Shown one piece after another: positions 1 to 4,941 of a stretch of 5,609 nt of DNA (position 1 is its first letter; every line of letters starts with the position of its first letter). The notes beneath the pieces were generated by a model, which had not been told where the DNA came from, ran no database searches, and saw only the letters and a list, made by a program, of their open reading frames with translations. The stretch is from positions 1 to 5,609 of the forward strand of contig NZ_JADEXF010000293.1 in the NCBI RefSeq assembly GCF_015207245.1, read 5' to 3'. Source of the DNA: Nostoc cf. edaphicum LEGE 07299. GTDB lineage: Bacteria; Cyanobacteriota; Cyanobacteriia; Cyanobacteriales; Nostocaceae. The position numbers and the translations under genes were made by a program.

Positions 1-29
1 GTTTATTACATCTTGAGTAGCAGGTAGGC

Positions 30-37
30 TCTAGGGT
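30..37. repeat. Left target-site duplication of the MITE-like element
   Basis: TCTAGGGT, identical to 153-160, directly abuts the left terminal inverted repeat. Confidence 0.75.
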
Positions 38-152
38 GCAATACGGTTCAGTTAAGGCTAAAACTCTTTGTCAAAGTCAACTTTTTTAACGAACCGCAGA
101 GGCGCAGAGGAAACAGAGAGAAGAGAAAAAATGCTTAACTGAACTGTATTGC
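38..152. mobile_element. 115-bp MITE-like element with 19-bp terminal inverted repeats
   Basis: The left end GCAATACGGTTCAGTTAAG (38-56) is an inverted copy, with one mismatch, of the right end CTTAACTGAACTGTATTGC (134-152). Immediately outside lie identical octamers TCTAGGGT at 30-37 and 153-160, as expected for a target-site duplication. The exact boundary is slightly ambiguous because the direct repeat extends to 11 bp (28-38 and 151-161). There is no room for a transposase, so the element would be non-autonomous. Its interior carries a tandem CGCAGAGG pair (95-110) shared with the element in the kdpA-kdpB gap. The transposase family is not assigned. Confidence 0.85.
95..118 (+). repeat. 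CGCAGAGG tandem units inside the first MITE-like element
   Basis: Two adjacent copies of CGCAGAGG (95-102, 103-110) are followed by a degenerate AAACAGAG (111-118). With the preceding GAAC they form a core that reappears, in inverted orientation, at 4833-4854. Confidence 0.7.
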
Positions 153-160
153 TCTAGGGT
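153..160. repeat. Right target-site duplication of the MITE-like element
   Basis: TCTAGGGT, identical to 30-37, directly abuts the right terminal inverted repeat. Confidence 0.75.
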
Positions 161-252
161 GTTGATTTTGTACCTTTTCAGGGGTTAAAAATTCATTCAC
201 AATCCTTGCTGAGTAAATTTGCAGTAGTAAAAGTTATTTTTCGCGTTCTTTA

Positions 253-287
253 AGTAATAAGTAATGAGTAATAAGTAATGAGTAAAT
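253..287 (+). repeat. Heptameric short tandem repeat (STRR type)
   Basis: Four exact heptamers alternate AGTAATA and AGTAATG from 253 to 280, followed by a fifth degenerate unit AGTAAAT. Heptameric short tandemly repeated repetitive sequences are a known feature of heterocystous cyanobacterial genomes. Every unit carries GTAA, and the alternation at position 7 makes it equally a 14-bp repeat present twice. It lies in non-coding sequence. Confidence 0.85.
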
Positions 288-317
288 ACCCACTATAAGC
301 ATTAGTCATCTACTTAG

Positions 318-334
318 TAAAGTGTAGCACTTTA
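318..334. repeat. Perfect 7-bp inverted repeat with 3-base loop
   Basis: TAAAGTG (318-324), spacer TAG, CACTTTA (328-334). It lies about 60 bp upstream of the GAF remnant. It could be a regulator-binding dyad left over from that gene's promoter region or a small hairpin. No T-run follows on either strand, so it is not a convincing intrinsic terminator. Confidence 0.5.
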
Positions 335-353
335 ATATACGTAACTATGATTA

Positions 354-361
354 GCGATCGC
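354..361. repeat. HIP1 octamer
   Basis: Perfect GCGATCGC palindrome, highly over-represented in many cyanobacterial genomes. It sits just after the TAG that closes the GAF-remnant frame upstream. Confidence 0.9.
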
Positions 362-393
362 TCTTTGGAGAAAAACTTTTTGGTTTACTGCAA

Positions 394-591
394 ATGGTGA
401 CTCAAATTCAAACTCGCGCCGATGAACTGCAACAATCGGCTGAACAGCGCCGGATTTTATTTGATTTGGTTGTCAAAATTCAGGAATCTTTGGATTTAGA
501 GACGATCCTTAAGACTACAGTACAGGAAGTGCGGCGATCGCTAAATACAGATCGACTCAACCAATCATTTATCGGTAGCGATAATATGTAA
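394..591 (+). pseudogene. Truncated GAF-domain sensor gene remnant
   Basis: The 65-residue frame encodes a short polar helix rich in Gln/Glu/Arg (QTRADELQQSAEQRR) followed by the start of a GAF domain (ILFDLVVKIQESLDLETILKTTVQEVRRSLNTDR). In cyanobacterial multi-domain sensors and methyl-accepting-type proteins that phrase normally leads directly into the core GAF strand (a hydrophobic V-x-I/V-Y/F-R-F-like segment). Here it stops matching after LNTDR and ends 11 residues later at TAA. About 85% of a GAF domain and anything behind it are absent. The frame is open upstream to a TAG at 352-354, and the extra codons (FGEKLFGLLQ) also look protein-like, so the original gene may have begun further upstream. 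The last 27 bp overlap kdpD tail-to-tail, placing the break near 552-567. I infer a deletion or recombination remnant. Translation as a tiny protein cannot be excluded. Confidence 0.6.
534..541. repeat. HIP1 octamer within GAF remnant
   Basis: Perfect GCGATCGC within the codons for R-R-S-L of the GAF fragment, only about 10-25 bp before the inferred break in homology. Confidence 0.9.
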
Positions 592-1686
592 ATCTATTTT
601 TTGATGCCTAATTAGCTCCATCAATCTTTGTGTGAAAGAACCTTTGAGCCATCGTCTCCATGAAGACTGCTGGCTCTCACCAATGATAATTTGAGTAATG
701 TGATAATCTACTGCAACTTGAGCAATTTTTTTGGCGATACTTTGGCTCTTGAAGTGTAAAAATTCGCCACCAAACTCTAGACATAATTTCTCGCATGTAT
801 CGATATGTAAACTTTCTTCTTTGGTGAGGAAACGTTCGGGATCTGCTACGAACACAGTATACAGTCGCGCATTCATATAATTGGCGATGCGTGCGCCTCG
901 ACGTAGCAATTGCACTGAATCAGGGTAAGTAGATACACATACTAAAACTCGTTCGTGAACATTGCAATTTTGTCCTACTAAGCTGGAAGTGTTTGCTTCT
1001 TCCTCAACGGTATCTGCTACTTCTCTTAGTGCTAGTTCCCTTAAAGCAATGAGATTACGACGCTGAAAGAAGTTTTTCAGAGATTGCTCGATTTTTTCAG
1101 GAGCATAAATTTTTCCTTCTTGTAACCGCTCTTCTAGAGTTTCTGGAGTAACATCAATGACAACAACAGCATCAGCTTCATCAAGTACATAATCAGGAAT
1201 ACGCTCTCGCACCACCACACCTGTAATTCTTGCCACTAGGTCATTTAAACTTTCCAAATGCTGAATATTGACAGTGGAATAAACATCAATTCTAGCTGCC
1301 AAAATTGCTTCCACGTTTTGATAGCGCTTTTCTCGTTGAGAACCAGGAACGTTAGTATGAGCAAGTTCATCCACTAGAACCAGTTGGGGGGAGCGTTGCA
1401 GAATTGCGTCTGTGTCCATTTCCTGTAGAGTGACGTTCTGATGAATGCAAGCTTTTTGGGAAACTACCTCGATTCCAACAGCTTTCATTGCCGTATCTTT
1501 GCGTCCATGAGTTTCTAAGATACCTATAACTACATCAATTCCATCTTGTTTGAGTTGATGTGCTTCTTCCAGCATTTTGTAAGTTTTGCCGACACCAGGA
1601 GCCATACCAATAAAAATCTTATGTTTCCCGCGTCGGTTAGGACGAATATAAGAACTATCGGGAGATGAGGTATGAGAATGAATCAT
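565..1686 (-). CDS. kdpD: Short KdpD: N-terminal KdpD domain plus USP domain, no histidine kinase
   Basis: The product (373 residues from the ATG at 1684-1686) covers only the cytoplasmic sensor portion of KdpD. Full-length KdpD is near 890 residues and adds four membrane helices, a GAF-like region and a histidine kinase. Residues about 18-230 form the KdpD domain, with Walker A GMAPGVGKT at 27-35 and the Walker B-like LVLVDELAHTN with Asp106/Glu107. Residues about 245-371 form a USP-like domain (ERVLVCVST through IIIGES and WLKGS). It ends LHIIATDK, matching the natural end of the USP domain, so no domain is cut. Short KdpD proteins are known from Anabaena kdp operons. Inference: it senses K+, ATP or a nucleotide and acts on a separate kinase or another partner. 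A TTG two codons upstream (1692) is an alternative start; neither has a clear Shine-Dalgarno. Its 3' end overlaps the opposing GAF remnant by 27 bp. Confidence 0.93.
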   Translation of the reverse strand: MIHSHTSSPDSSYIRPNRRGKHKIFIGMAPGVGKTYKMLEEAHQLKQDGIDVVIGILETHGRKDTAMKAVGIEVVSQKACIHQNVTLQEMDTDAILQRSPQLVLVDELAHTNVPGSQREKRYQNVEAILAARIDVYSTVNIQHLESLNDLVARITGVVVRERIPDYVLDEADAVVVIDVTPETLEERLQEGKIYAPEKIEQSLKNFFQRRNLIALRELALREVADTVEEEANTSSLVGQNCNVHERVLVCVSTYPDSVQLLRRGARIANYMNARLYTVFVADPERFLTKEESLHIDTCEKLCLEFGGEFLHFKSQSIAKKIAQVAVDYHITQIIIGESQQSSWRRWLKGSFTQRLMELIRHQKIDLHIIATDK

Positions 1687-1800
1687 GAACAAGATATTAG
1701 ATAAATTGGCAATAGTTAATTTAGAAAGCTGGGAGAGAATGATAGTGTTACTTTTTTTGAGTTAATCATTTATTAGAACTGTAATCAGAGCAATTAATCG

Positions 1801-1826
1801 CTTCTTTTATTGGCTCCTTCAAGAAG
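1801..1826 (-). other. Weak inverted repeat directly after kdpC stop
   Basis: CTTCTT (1801-1806) and AAGAAG (1821-1826) could pair as a 6-bp stem with a 14-base loop at the start of the 140-bp kdpC-kdpD gap. The stem is AT-rich and not followed by a T-run on the minus strand, so it would at most be a weak pause or processing site. The rest of the gap (1687-1800) is AT-rich, with no ORF and no clear promoter. Confidence 0.25.
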
Positions 1827-2408
1827 TTAACTTGCGGGCTGTAAAGCATCCAAAGCCATATTTAGCTGCAAAACATTGATTCCAGGTTCACCAAAAATTC
1901 CCAGGAATCTGCCATCGATGTTTTGAGATACTAGAGTTTGAATTTGGGCTGGATTCAGATTACGGGCGCTGGCGATACGCCGCACCTGTACTTGGGCTGC
2001 TGCAATACTGATGTGGGGATCTAAACCGGAGCCGGAAGTATAAACTAAATCAGCAGTTGGTTGTATGTTGGCTTGTTTGAAGCGTGTGGCTTCTCCTTGA
2101 ATGCGTTTGAGGAGTTCAGGATTGCTGGGTGCGAGGTTGCTAGCTCCTGATATCCCGGTTGTCGCAACTTCTGGGTCTGTGCTGTATTCTACAGTACTGG
2201 GGCGACTCCAGAAATAGCGATCGCTATTAAAAGGTTGACCAATTAAGGCAGAGCCTACAACTGTACCCTGACTGTTAGTCATTAAGCTGCCGTTAGCCTG
2301 AAAAGGCAATGCTATCTGTCCACAAAGTAGCATAAATAAAGGATAGAGGAAGGCTGTTAGTAACCATAAAGCTAAGGTAGAACGAACAGCTTTATTGAGT
2401 TGGCTCAT
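1827..2408 (-). CDS. kdpC: KdpC, assembly/chaperone subunit of the potassium pump
   Basis: KdpC is the single-span subunit of KdpFABC, needed for complex assembly and proposed to aid ATP binding by KdpB. The 193-residue product matches the family length (about 190). One membrane helix lies near residues 9-31 and includes the YPLF motif. Family signatures follow: QANGSL, GSALIGQPF, YFWSRPS, GASNLAPSNPELL, SGLDPHIS, the AAAQVQVRRIASARNL stretch, and a C-terminal NVLQLNMALD. The start is the ATG at 2406-2408: it is preceded at 8 nt by GGAG and overlaps the kdpG stop, and the protein from here aligns with KdpC from its first residues. The same frame stays open to 2561, but that extension lies over kdpG, is Cys/Ser-rich and does not resemble KdpC. 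A 140-bp gap separates it from kdpD. Confidence 0.97.
   Translation of the reverse strand: MSQLNKAVRSTLALWLLTAFLYPLFMLLCGQIALPFQANGSLMTNSQGTVVGSALIGQPFNSDRYFWSRPSTVEYSTDPEVATTGISGASNLAPSNPELLKRIQGEATRFKQANIQPTADLVYTSGSGLDPHISIAAAQVQVRRIASARNLNPAQIQTLVSQNIDGRFLGIFGEPGINVLQLNMALDALQPAS
2217..2224. repeat. HIP1 octamer within kdpC
   Basis: Perfect GCGATCGC, read on the minus strand in the codons for N-S-D-R of KdpC. Confidence 0.9.
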
Positions 2409-2629
2409 TAGAATTTCTCCGGTTGAAAAATGACTACAAATAAATAAATGCTCACGCTCAGAGTCAGGAGTCCTAAAAGGGCAATAGCATAAGATGCAGA
2501 ACGTGATATTGCAAACGGTGTTGCGGCTTGTACTGCTGGTGCTAGAAGTACATTCAAGCAAAGCAGTAAAAATAGAGATAAAGGAATACGATTTGGTTTT
2601 TCGCCAATAAAGTCAAATACATTCTTCAT
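2408..2629 (-). CDS. kdpG: KdpG: small two-helix membrane protein with KdpF-like C-terminus
   Basis: A 73-residue hydrophobic protein sits between kdpB and kdpC, where Anabaena kdp operons carry kdpG and other bacteria carry the 29-residue kdpF before kdpA. Residues 15-36 form a hydrophobic stretch ending AVQAA, which could be either a membrane helix or a signal peptide with an AxA-type cleavage site. Residues 47-68 form a second helix followed by QPEKF, resembling the KdpF ending (a helix then a short acidic/aromatic tail). Inference: it packs against KdpA/KdpB as KdpF does and stabilises the complex. I chose the ATG at 2627-2629. The longer in-frame start at 2677 would translate the CGCAGAG repeat and add 16 residues that look like repeat-derived sequence. 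No clear ribosome site precedes the ATG. Its TAA stop overlaps the kdpC ATG (TAATG), implying coupled translation. The name rests on position and general likeness, so it is less certain than the others. Confidence 0.8.
   Translation of the reverse strand: MKNVFDFIGEKPNRIPLSLFLLLCLNVLLAPAVQAATPFAISRSASYAIALLGLLTLSVSIYLFVVIFQPEKF
2417..2420 (-). promoter_or_regulatory. Ribosome binding site of kdpC
   Basis: GGAG on the minus strand lies 8 nt before the kdpC ATG (2406-2408) and inside the last codons of kdpG. It decides the kdpC start against the longer frame opening at 2561. Confidence 0.8.
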
Positions 2630-2650
2630 AATTAAAATAAGGAATTGAAA

Positions 2651-2689
2651 CGCAAAGGGACGCAGAGGTAAGCGCAAAGTAACGCAGAG
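2651..2689 (+). repeat. CGCAAAG/CGCAGAG interspersed repeat in the kdpB-kdpG gap
   Basis: Four related heptamers start at 2651 (CGCAAAG), 2661 (CGCAGAG), 2673 (CGCAAAG) and 2683 (CGCAGAG), with steps of 10, 12 and 10 bp. They fill most of the 67-bp gap between kdpB and kdpG. This matches a dispersed repeat type common between genes in Nostoc-like genomes. It shares the CGCAGAG unit with the two MITE-like elements here, but I find no terminal inverted repeats around it. Confidence 0.75.
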
Positions 2690-2696
2690 TTTTGGA

Positions 2697-4766
2697 CTAA
2701 GCTAGACCTATGGACACAATCAAAAAATCAATTATTTTGATTGCAAAGAAGGGAATCAAAACCCCACCAAGCCCATAGATAAAAATATTGCGTTGCAAAA
2801 GTTTATCTGCGGTCAATGGTCGAAATTTAACACCAGTCAGTGCTAATGGGATGAGTGCTGGAATCACTAAGGCGTTGTAAATCAAAGCTGATAAAACCGC
2901 AGATTGGGTACTTGCCAAACCCATAATATTGAGAGTGCCAACACCAATGCCCGCAAATATTGCCGGAAGAATGGCAAAATACTTGGCAATATCATTAGCA
3001 ACAGAAAAAGTGGTGAGTGCGCCACGAGTAATCAGCAATTGTTTACCAATAGTGACGATATCAATTAACTTAGTAGGATCGGAATCAAGGTCTACCATAT
3101 TAGCAGCTTCCTTTGCCGCTTGAGTGCCTGTATTCATTGCTACACCTACATTTGCTTGAGCTAAAGCCGGGGCATCATTAGTACCATCTCCAGTCATGGC
3201 TACGAGTTTTCCTTGGGCTTGTTCTGTCCGAATCACCTCAATTTTGTCTTCAGGTGTAGCCTCGGCGATAAAGTCATCAACTCCTGCTTCCTCGGCAATC
3301 ACAGATGCAGTAATACGGTTATCTCCGGTCAGCATAATGGTTTTAATTCCCATCCGTCGCATTTGGTCAAAACGTTCTCGAATACCCGGTTTAATGATGT
3401 CTTTGAGATAAATTACACCATAGATTTCATCATTTTTACAAAGTGCTAAGGGAGTACCACCTAATCGAGAAATTCGTTCAAAGGTAGTATCAAGCTCAGG
3501 GGTTAATTTTCCATTACGCGATCGCACAAATCCTTTAATCGCGTCCACTGCACCTTTACGAATTTGCACCTCGTTGGGTAAATCAGTGCCACTCATCCGC
3601 GTTTTGGCAGAAAATTCGATGCCTTCTGCTTGTTTGGGGTCAAAATCTAATGTTGCCCCTAATTTTTCTGCCAGTTTGACAATGGATTTTCCTTCTGGAG
3701 TTTCATCAAATATGCTTGATTCTAGAGCAACTTTTGCTACCTTCTCCATAGAATGACCGTTAACGGGAATAAATTCCTCTGCCAAACGGTTTCCCAAAGT
3801 AATCGTACCTGTTTTGTCCAATATCAAGGTGTTGATATCCCCACAGGCTTCAACCGCTCGTCCAGAAGTAGCAATTACATTAAACTGGGCAACTCTATCC
3901 ATCCCAGCAATCCCAATAGCACTTAATAATCCGCCAATAGTAGTAGGAATCAGTGCCACAAGTAAGGCTATGAGTACGGCAATACTAATAGGTGAGTTGA
4001 CGTACACTGACACCGTAGGTAAAGTGGCAATCACAACTAAAAACACCTGAGTGAGAACTGCCAACAAAACCGTCAAGGCAATTTCATTAGGTGTTTTGCT
4101 GCGAGAAGCTCCTTCTACTAAACTAATCATGCGGTCAAGAAAACCTTGTCCAGGGTCAGCAGTGACCCGAATTATCAGTTCATCAGAGTTGATACGCGTT
4201 CCTCCAGTCACGGAACTAGCAATATCTGACCCTGGTTCTTTCAGTACTGGCGCTGATTCTCCCGTGATAGCAGATTCATCAACAGAGGCAATACCTTTAA
4301 TCACCTCCCCATCAGCAGGGATAATATCTCCAGCAATTACCTTGATTTGGTCGCCACGACGTAAGGCTGTAGAACTAACCTCTTCGATGGAACCATCAGC
4401 AAGGAGTTTTTTGGCTTTAGCATCGGATTTTGCCGATCGCAAGGCATCTGCTTGAGCTTTACCTCGTCCTTCAGCCACAGCTTCAGCAAAGTTGGCAAAG
4501 ACAATGGTTAAGAACAGAATCAGGGTAATTAAACCATTGAATAATCTGGGATTGTCACCAGGCGTTGGGCCAAATAAATTTGGTGCAAGTGTAACCAGCG
4601 CTGTGATAATCGTACCCAACCAAACTACAAACATCACTGGATTTTTCAGCATATTACGCGGATGCAGCTTGACAAATGCTTGCTGAAATGCACGCCTGTA
4701 AAGTCCGGCTGATTTGGCTTTGGGTGTATGTTTGCGTTCTTGTCGCAGTTTTGTAGATGGTGTCAT
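2697..4766 (-). CDS. kdpB: KdpB, P-type ATPase subunit of the potassium pump
   Basis: KdpB is the catalytic subunit that hydrolyses ATP to power K+ import by KdpFABC in the inner membrane. The 689-residue product is full length (E. coli 682). Key elements in order: paired N-terminal membrane helices (about 43-95); TGES actuator loop at 168-171, whose Ser is the one phosphorylated to inhibit the E. coli enzyme; PTTIGG in the fourth helix near 274; DKTGT with the phosphorylated Asp at 317; nucleotide-domain FSAKTRMSG (Phe385) and RKGAVDAI (Lys404); MLTGDN near 478; TGDGTNDAP with metal-binding Asp527 and Asp531; and NDIAK with Asp592/Lys595 in the fifth helix, the charged pair linked to coupling. 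C-terminal helices follow. No catalytic residue is missing. The ATG at 4764-4766 lacks a clear Shine-Dalgarno, since its upstream flank is AT-rich sequence next to the MITE-like element. The stop is TAG. Confidence 0.98.
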   Translation of the reverse strand: MTPSTKLRQERKHTPKAKSAGLYRRAFQQAFVKLHPRNMLKNPVMFVVWLGTIITALVTLAPNLFGPTPGDNPRLFNGLITLILFLTIVFANFAEAVAEGRGKAQADALRSAKSDAKAKKLLADGSIEEVSSTALRRGDQIKVIAGDIIPADGEVIKGIASVDESAITGESAPVLKEPGSDIASSVTGGTRINSDELIIRVTADPGQGFLDRMISLVEGASRSKTPNEIALTVLLAVLTQVFLVVIATLPTVSVYVNSPISIAVLIALLVALIPTTIGGLLSAIGIAGMDRVAQFNVIATSGRAVEACGDINTLILDKTGTITLGNRLAEEFIPVNGHSMEKVAKVALESSIFDETPEGKSIVKLAEKLGATLDFDPKQAEGIEFSAKTRMSGTDLPNEVQIRKGAVDAIKGFVRSRNGKLTPELDTTFERISRLGGTPLALCKNDEIYGVIYLKDIIKPGIRERFDQMRRMGIKTIMLTGDNRITASVIAEEAGVDDFIAEATPEDKIEVIRTEQAQGKLVAMTGDGTNDAPALAQANVGVAMNTGTQAAKEAANMVDLDSDPTKLIDIVTIGKQLLITRGALTTFSVANDIAKYFAILPAIFAGIGVGTLNIMGLASTQSAVLSALIYNALVIPALIPLALTGVKFRPLTADKLLQRNIFIYGLGGVLIPFFAIKIIDFLIVSIGLA
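3518..3525. repeat. HIP1 octamer within kdpB
   Basis: Perfect GCGATCGC in the kdpB segment encoding the V-R-S-R stretch of the nucleotide-binding domain. Confidence 0.9.
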
Positions 4767-4790
4767 TGGTAATTAATTAATTTAAAAAAT

Positions 4791-4882
4791 AGGACTTACG
4801 CAAGAACTCTCTGAAACTCTTATTTCTCCGTGTCCTCTGCGTCCTCTGTGGTTCGATTTTCCGTTACCTGTGCGTCAGTCCT
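4791..4882. mobile_element. 92-bp MITE-like element between kdpA and kdpB
   Basis: AGGACTTACGCA (4791-4802) and TGCGTCAGTCCT (4871-4882) form a 12-bp terminal inverted repeat with one mismatch. TAAAAAAT flanks the left end (4783-4790) and recurs at 4884-4891, one base beyond the right end, which may be a target duplication. The interior (4833-4854) is an inverted version of the GAACC-CAGAGG-CGCAGAGGA core of the element at 38-152. There is no coding capacity. It lies between co-transcribed genes, so it should be part of the kdp mRNA. Confidence 0.7.
4833..4854 (-). repeat. CAGAGG-CGCAGAGG core, inverted relative to 91-111
   Basis: On the minus strand this reads GAACCACAGAGG followed by ACGCAGAGGA. 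It differs from the core at 91-111 by one substitution and one inserted base. Confidence 0.75.
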
Positions 4883-4904
4883 GTAAAAAATAAGACTTAC
4901 GCAC
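4870..4904 (-). other. Potential mRNA hairpin downstream of kdpA
   Basis: GTGCGTCAGTC (4870-4880) and GACTTACGCAC (4894-4904) can pair over 11 positions with one mismatch, around a 13-base AT-rich loop. In the kdp transcript this hairpin would begin about 37 nt after the kdpA stop codon. It competes with pairing between the two termini of the MITE-like element, because both use 4871-4880. The U-run lies in the loop, not after the stem, so this is not a standard terminator. Confidence 0.45.
4884..4903. repeat. Extra copy of the left terminus of the kdpA-kdpB element
   Basis: This 20-bp stretch matches 4783-4802 at 19 of 20 positions, covering both the AT-rich flank and the terminal repeat (AAGACTTACGCA here). 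It has no partner further right, so it looks like a solo end or the relic of a second, tandem element. Confidence 0.7.
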
Positions 4905-4941
4905 ACTATGTACTTGTAAAGTGGCGCAAAGAAGAGAATAT

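Noticed and set aside
38..152. CRISPR-like repeat array
   Set aside because: There is one inverted pair with a target duplication and no regular direct repeats separated by unique spacers.
1..393. Further protein-coding gene at the left edge
   Set aside because: Stops are frequent in all frames and no fragment resembles a known protein, apart from about 12 codons just before 394 that may belong to the GAF remnant.
1690..1692. TTG as the kdpD start
   Set aside because: An ATG lies two codons downstream, neither has a Shine-Dalgarno, and ATG is the more common start. The two-residue difference has no effect on domain content.
1793..1822. Possible promoter for kdpD (TTGAAG, 18-bp spacer, ATTAAT on the minus strand)
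   Set aside because: The -10 match is only 4 of 6, the region is AT-rich so such matches occur by chance, and it overlaps the weak inverted repeat after kdpC.
2409..2561. N-terminal extension of kdpC, adding 51 residues
   Set aside because: It overlaps kdpG in another frame, is rich in Cys/Ser/Thr with no KdpC similarity, and the ATG at 2406-2408 has a GGAG site and matches the family start.
2630..2677. N-terminal extension of kdpG starting at 2677
   Set aside because: The extra 16 residues are partly encoded by the CGCAGAG repeat and there is no ribosome binding site; the ATG at 2627-2629 is more plausible.
2929..4686. Several plus-strand open frames of 60-134 codons opposite kdpB
   Set aside because: They are antisense shadows of a highly conserved P-type ATPase gene, with no domain likeness and no ribosome sites.
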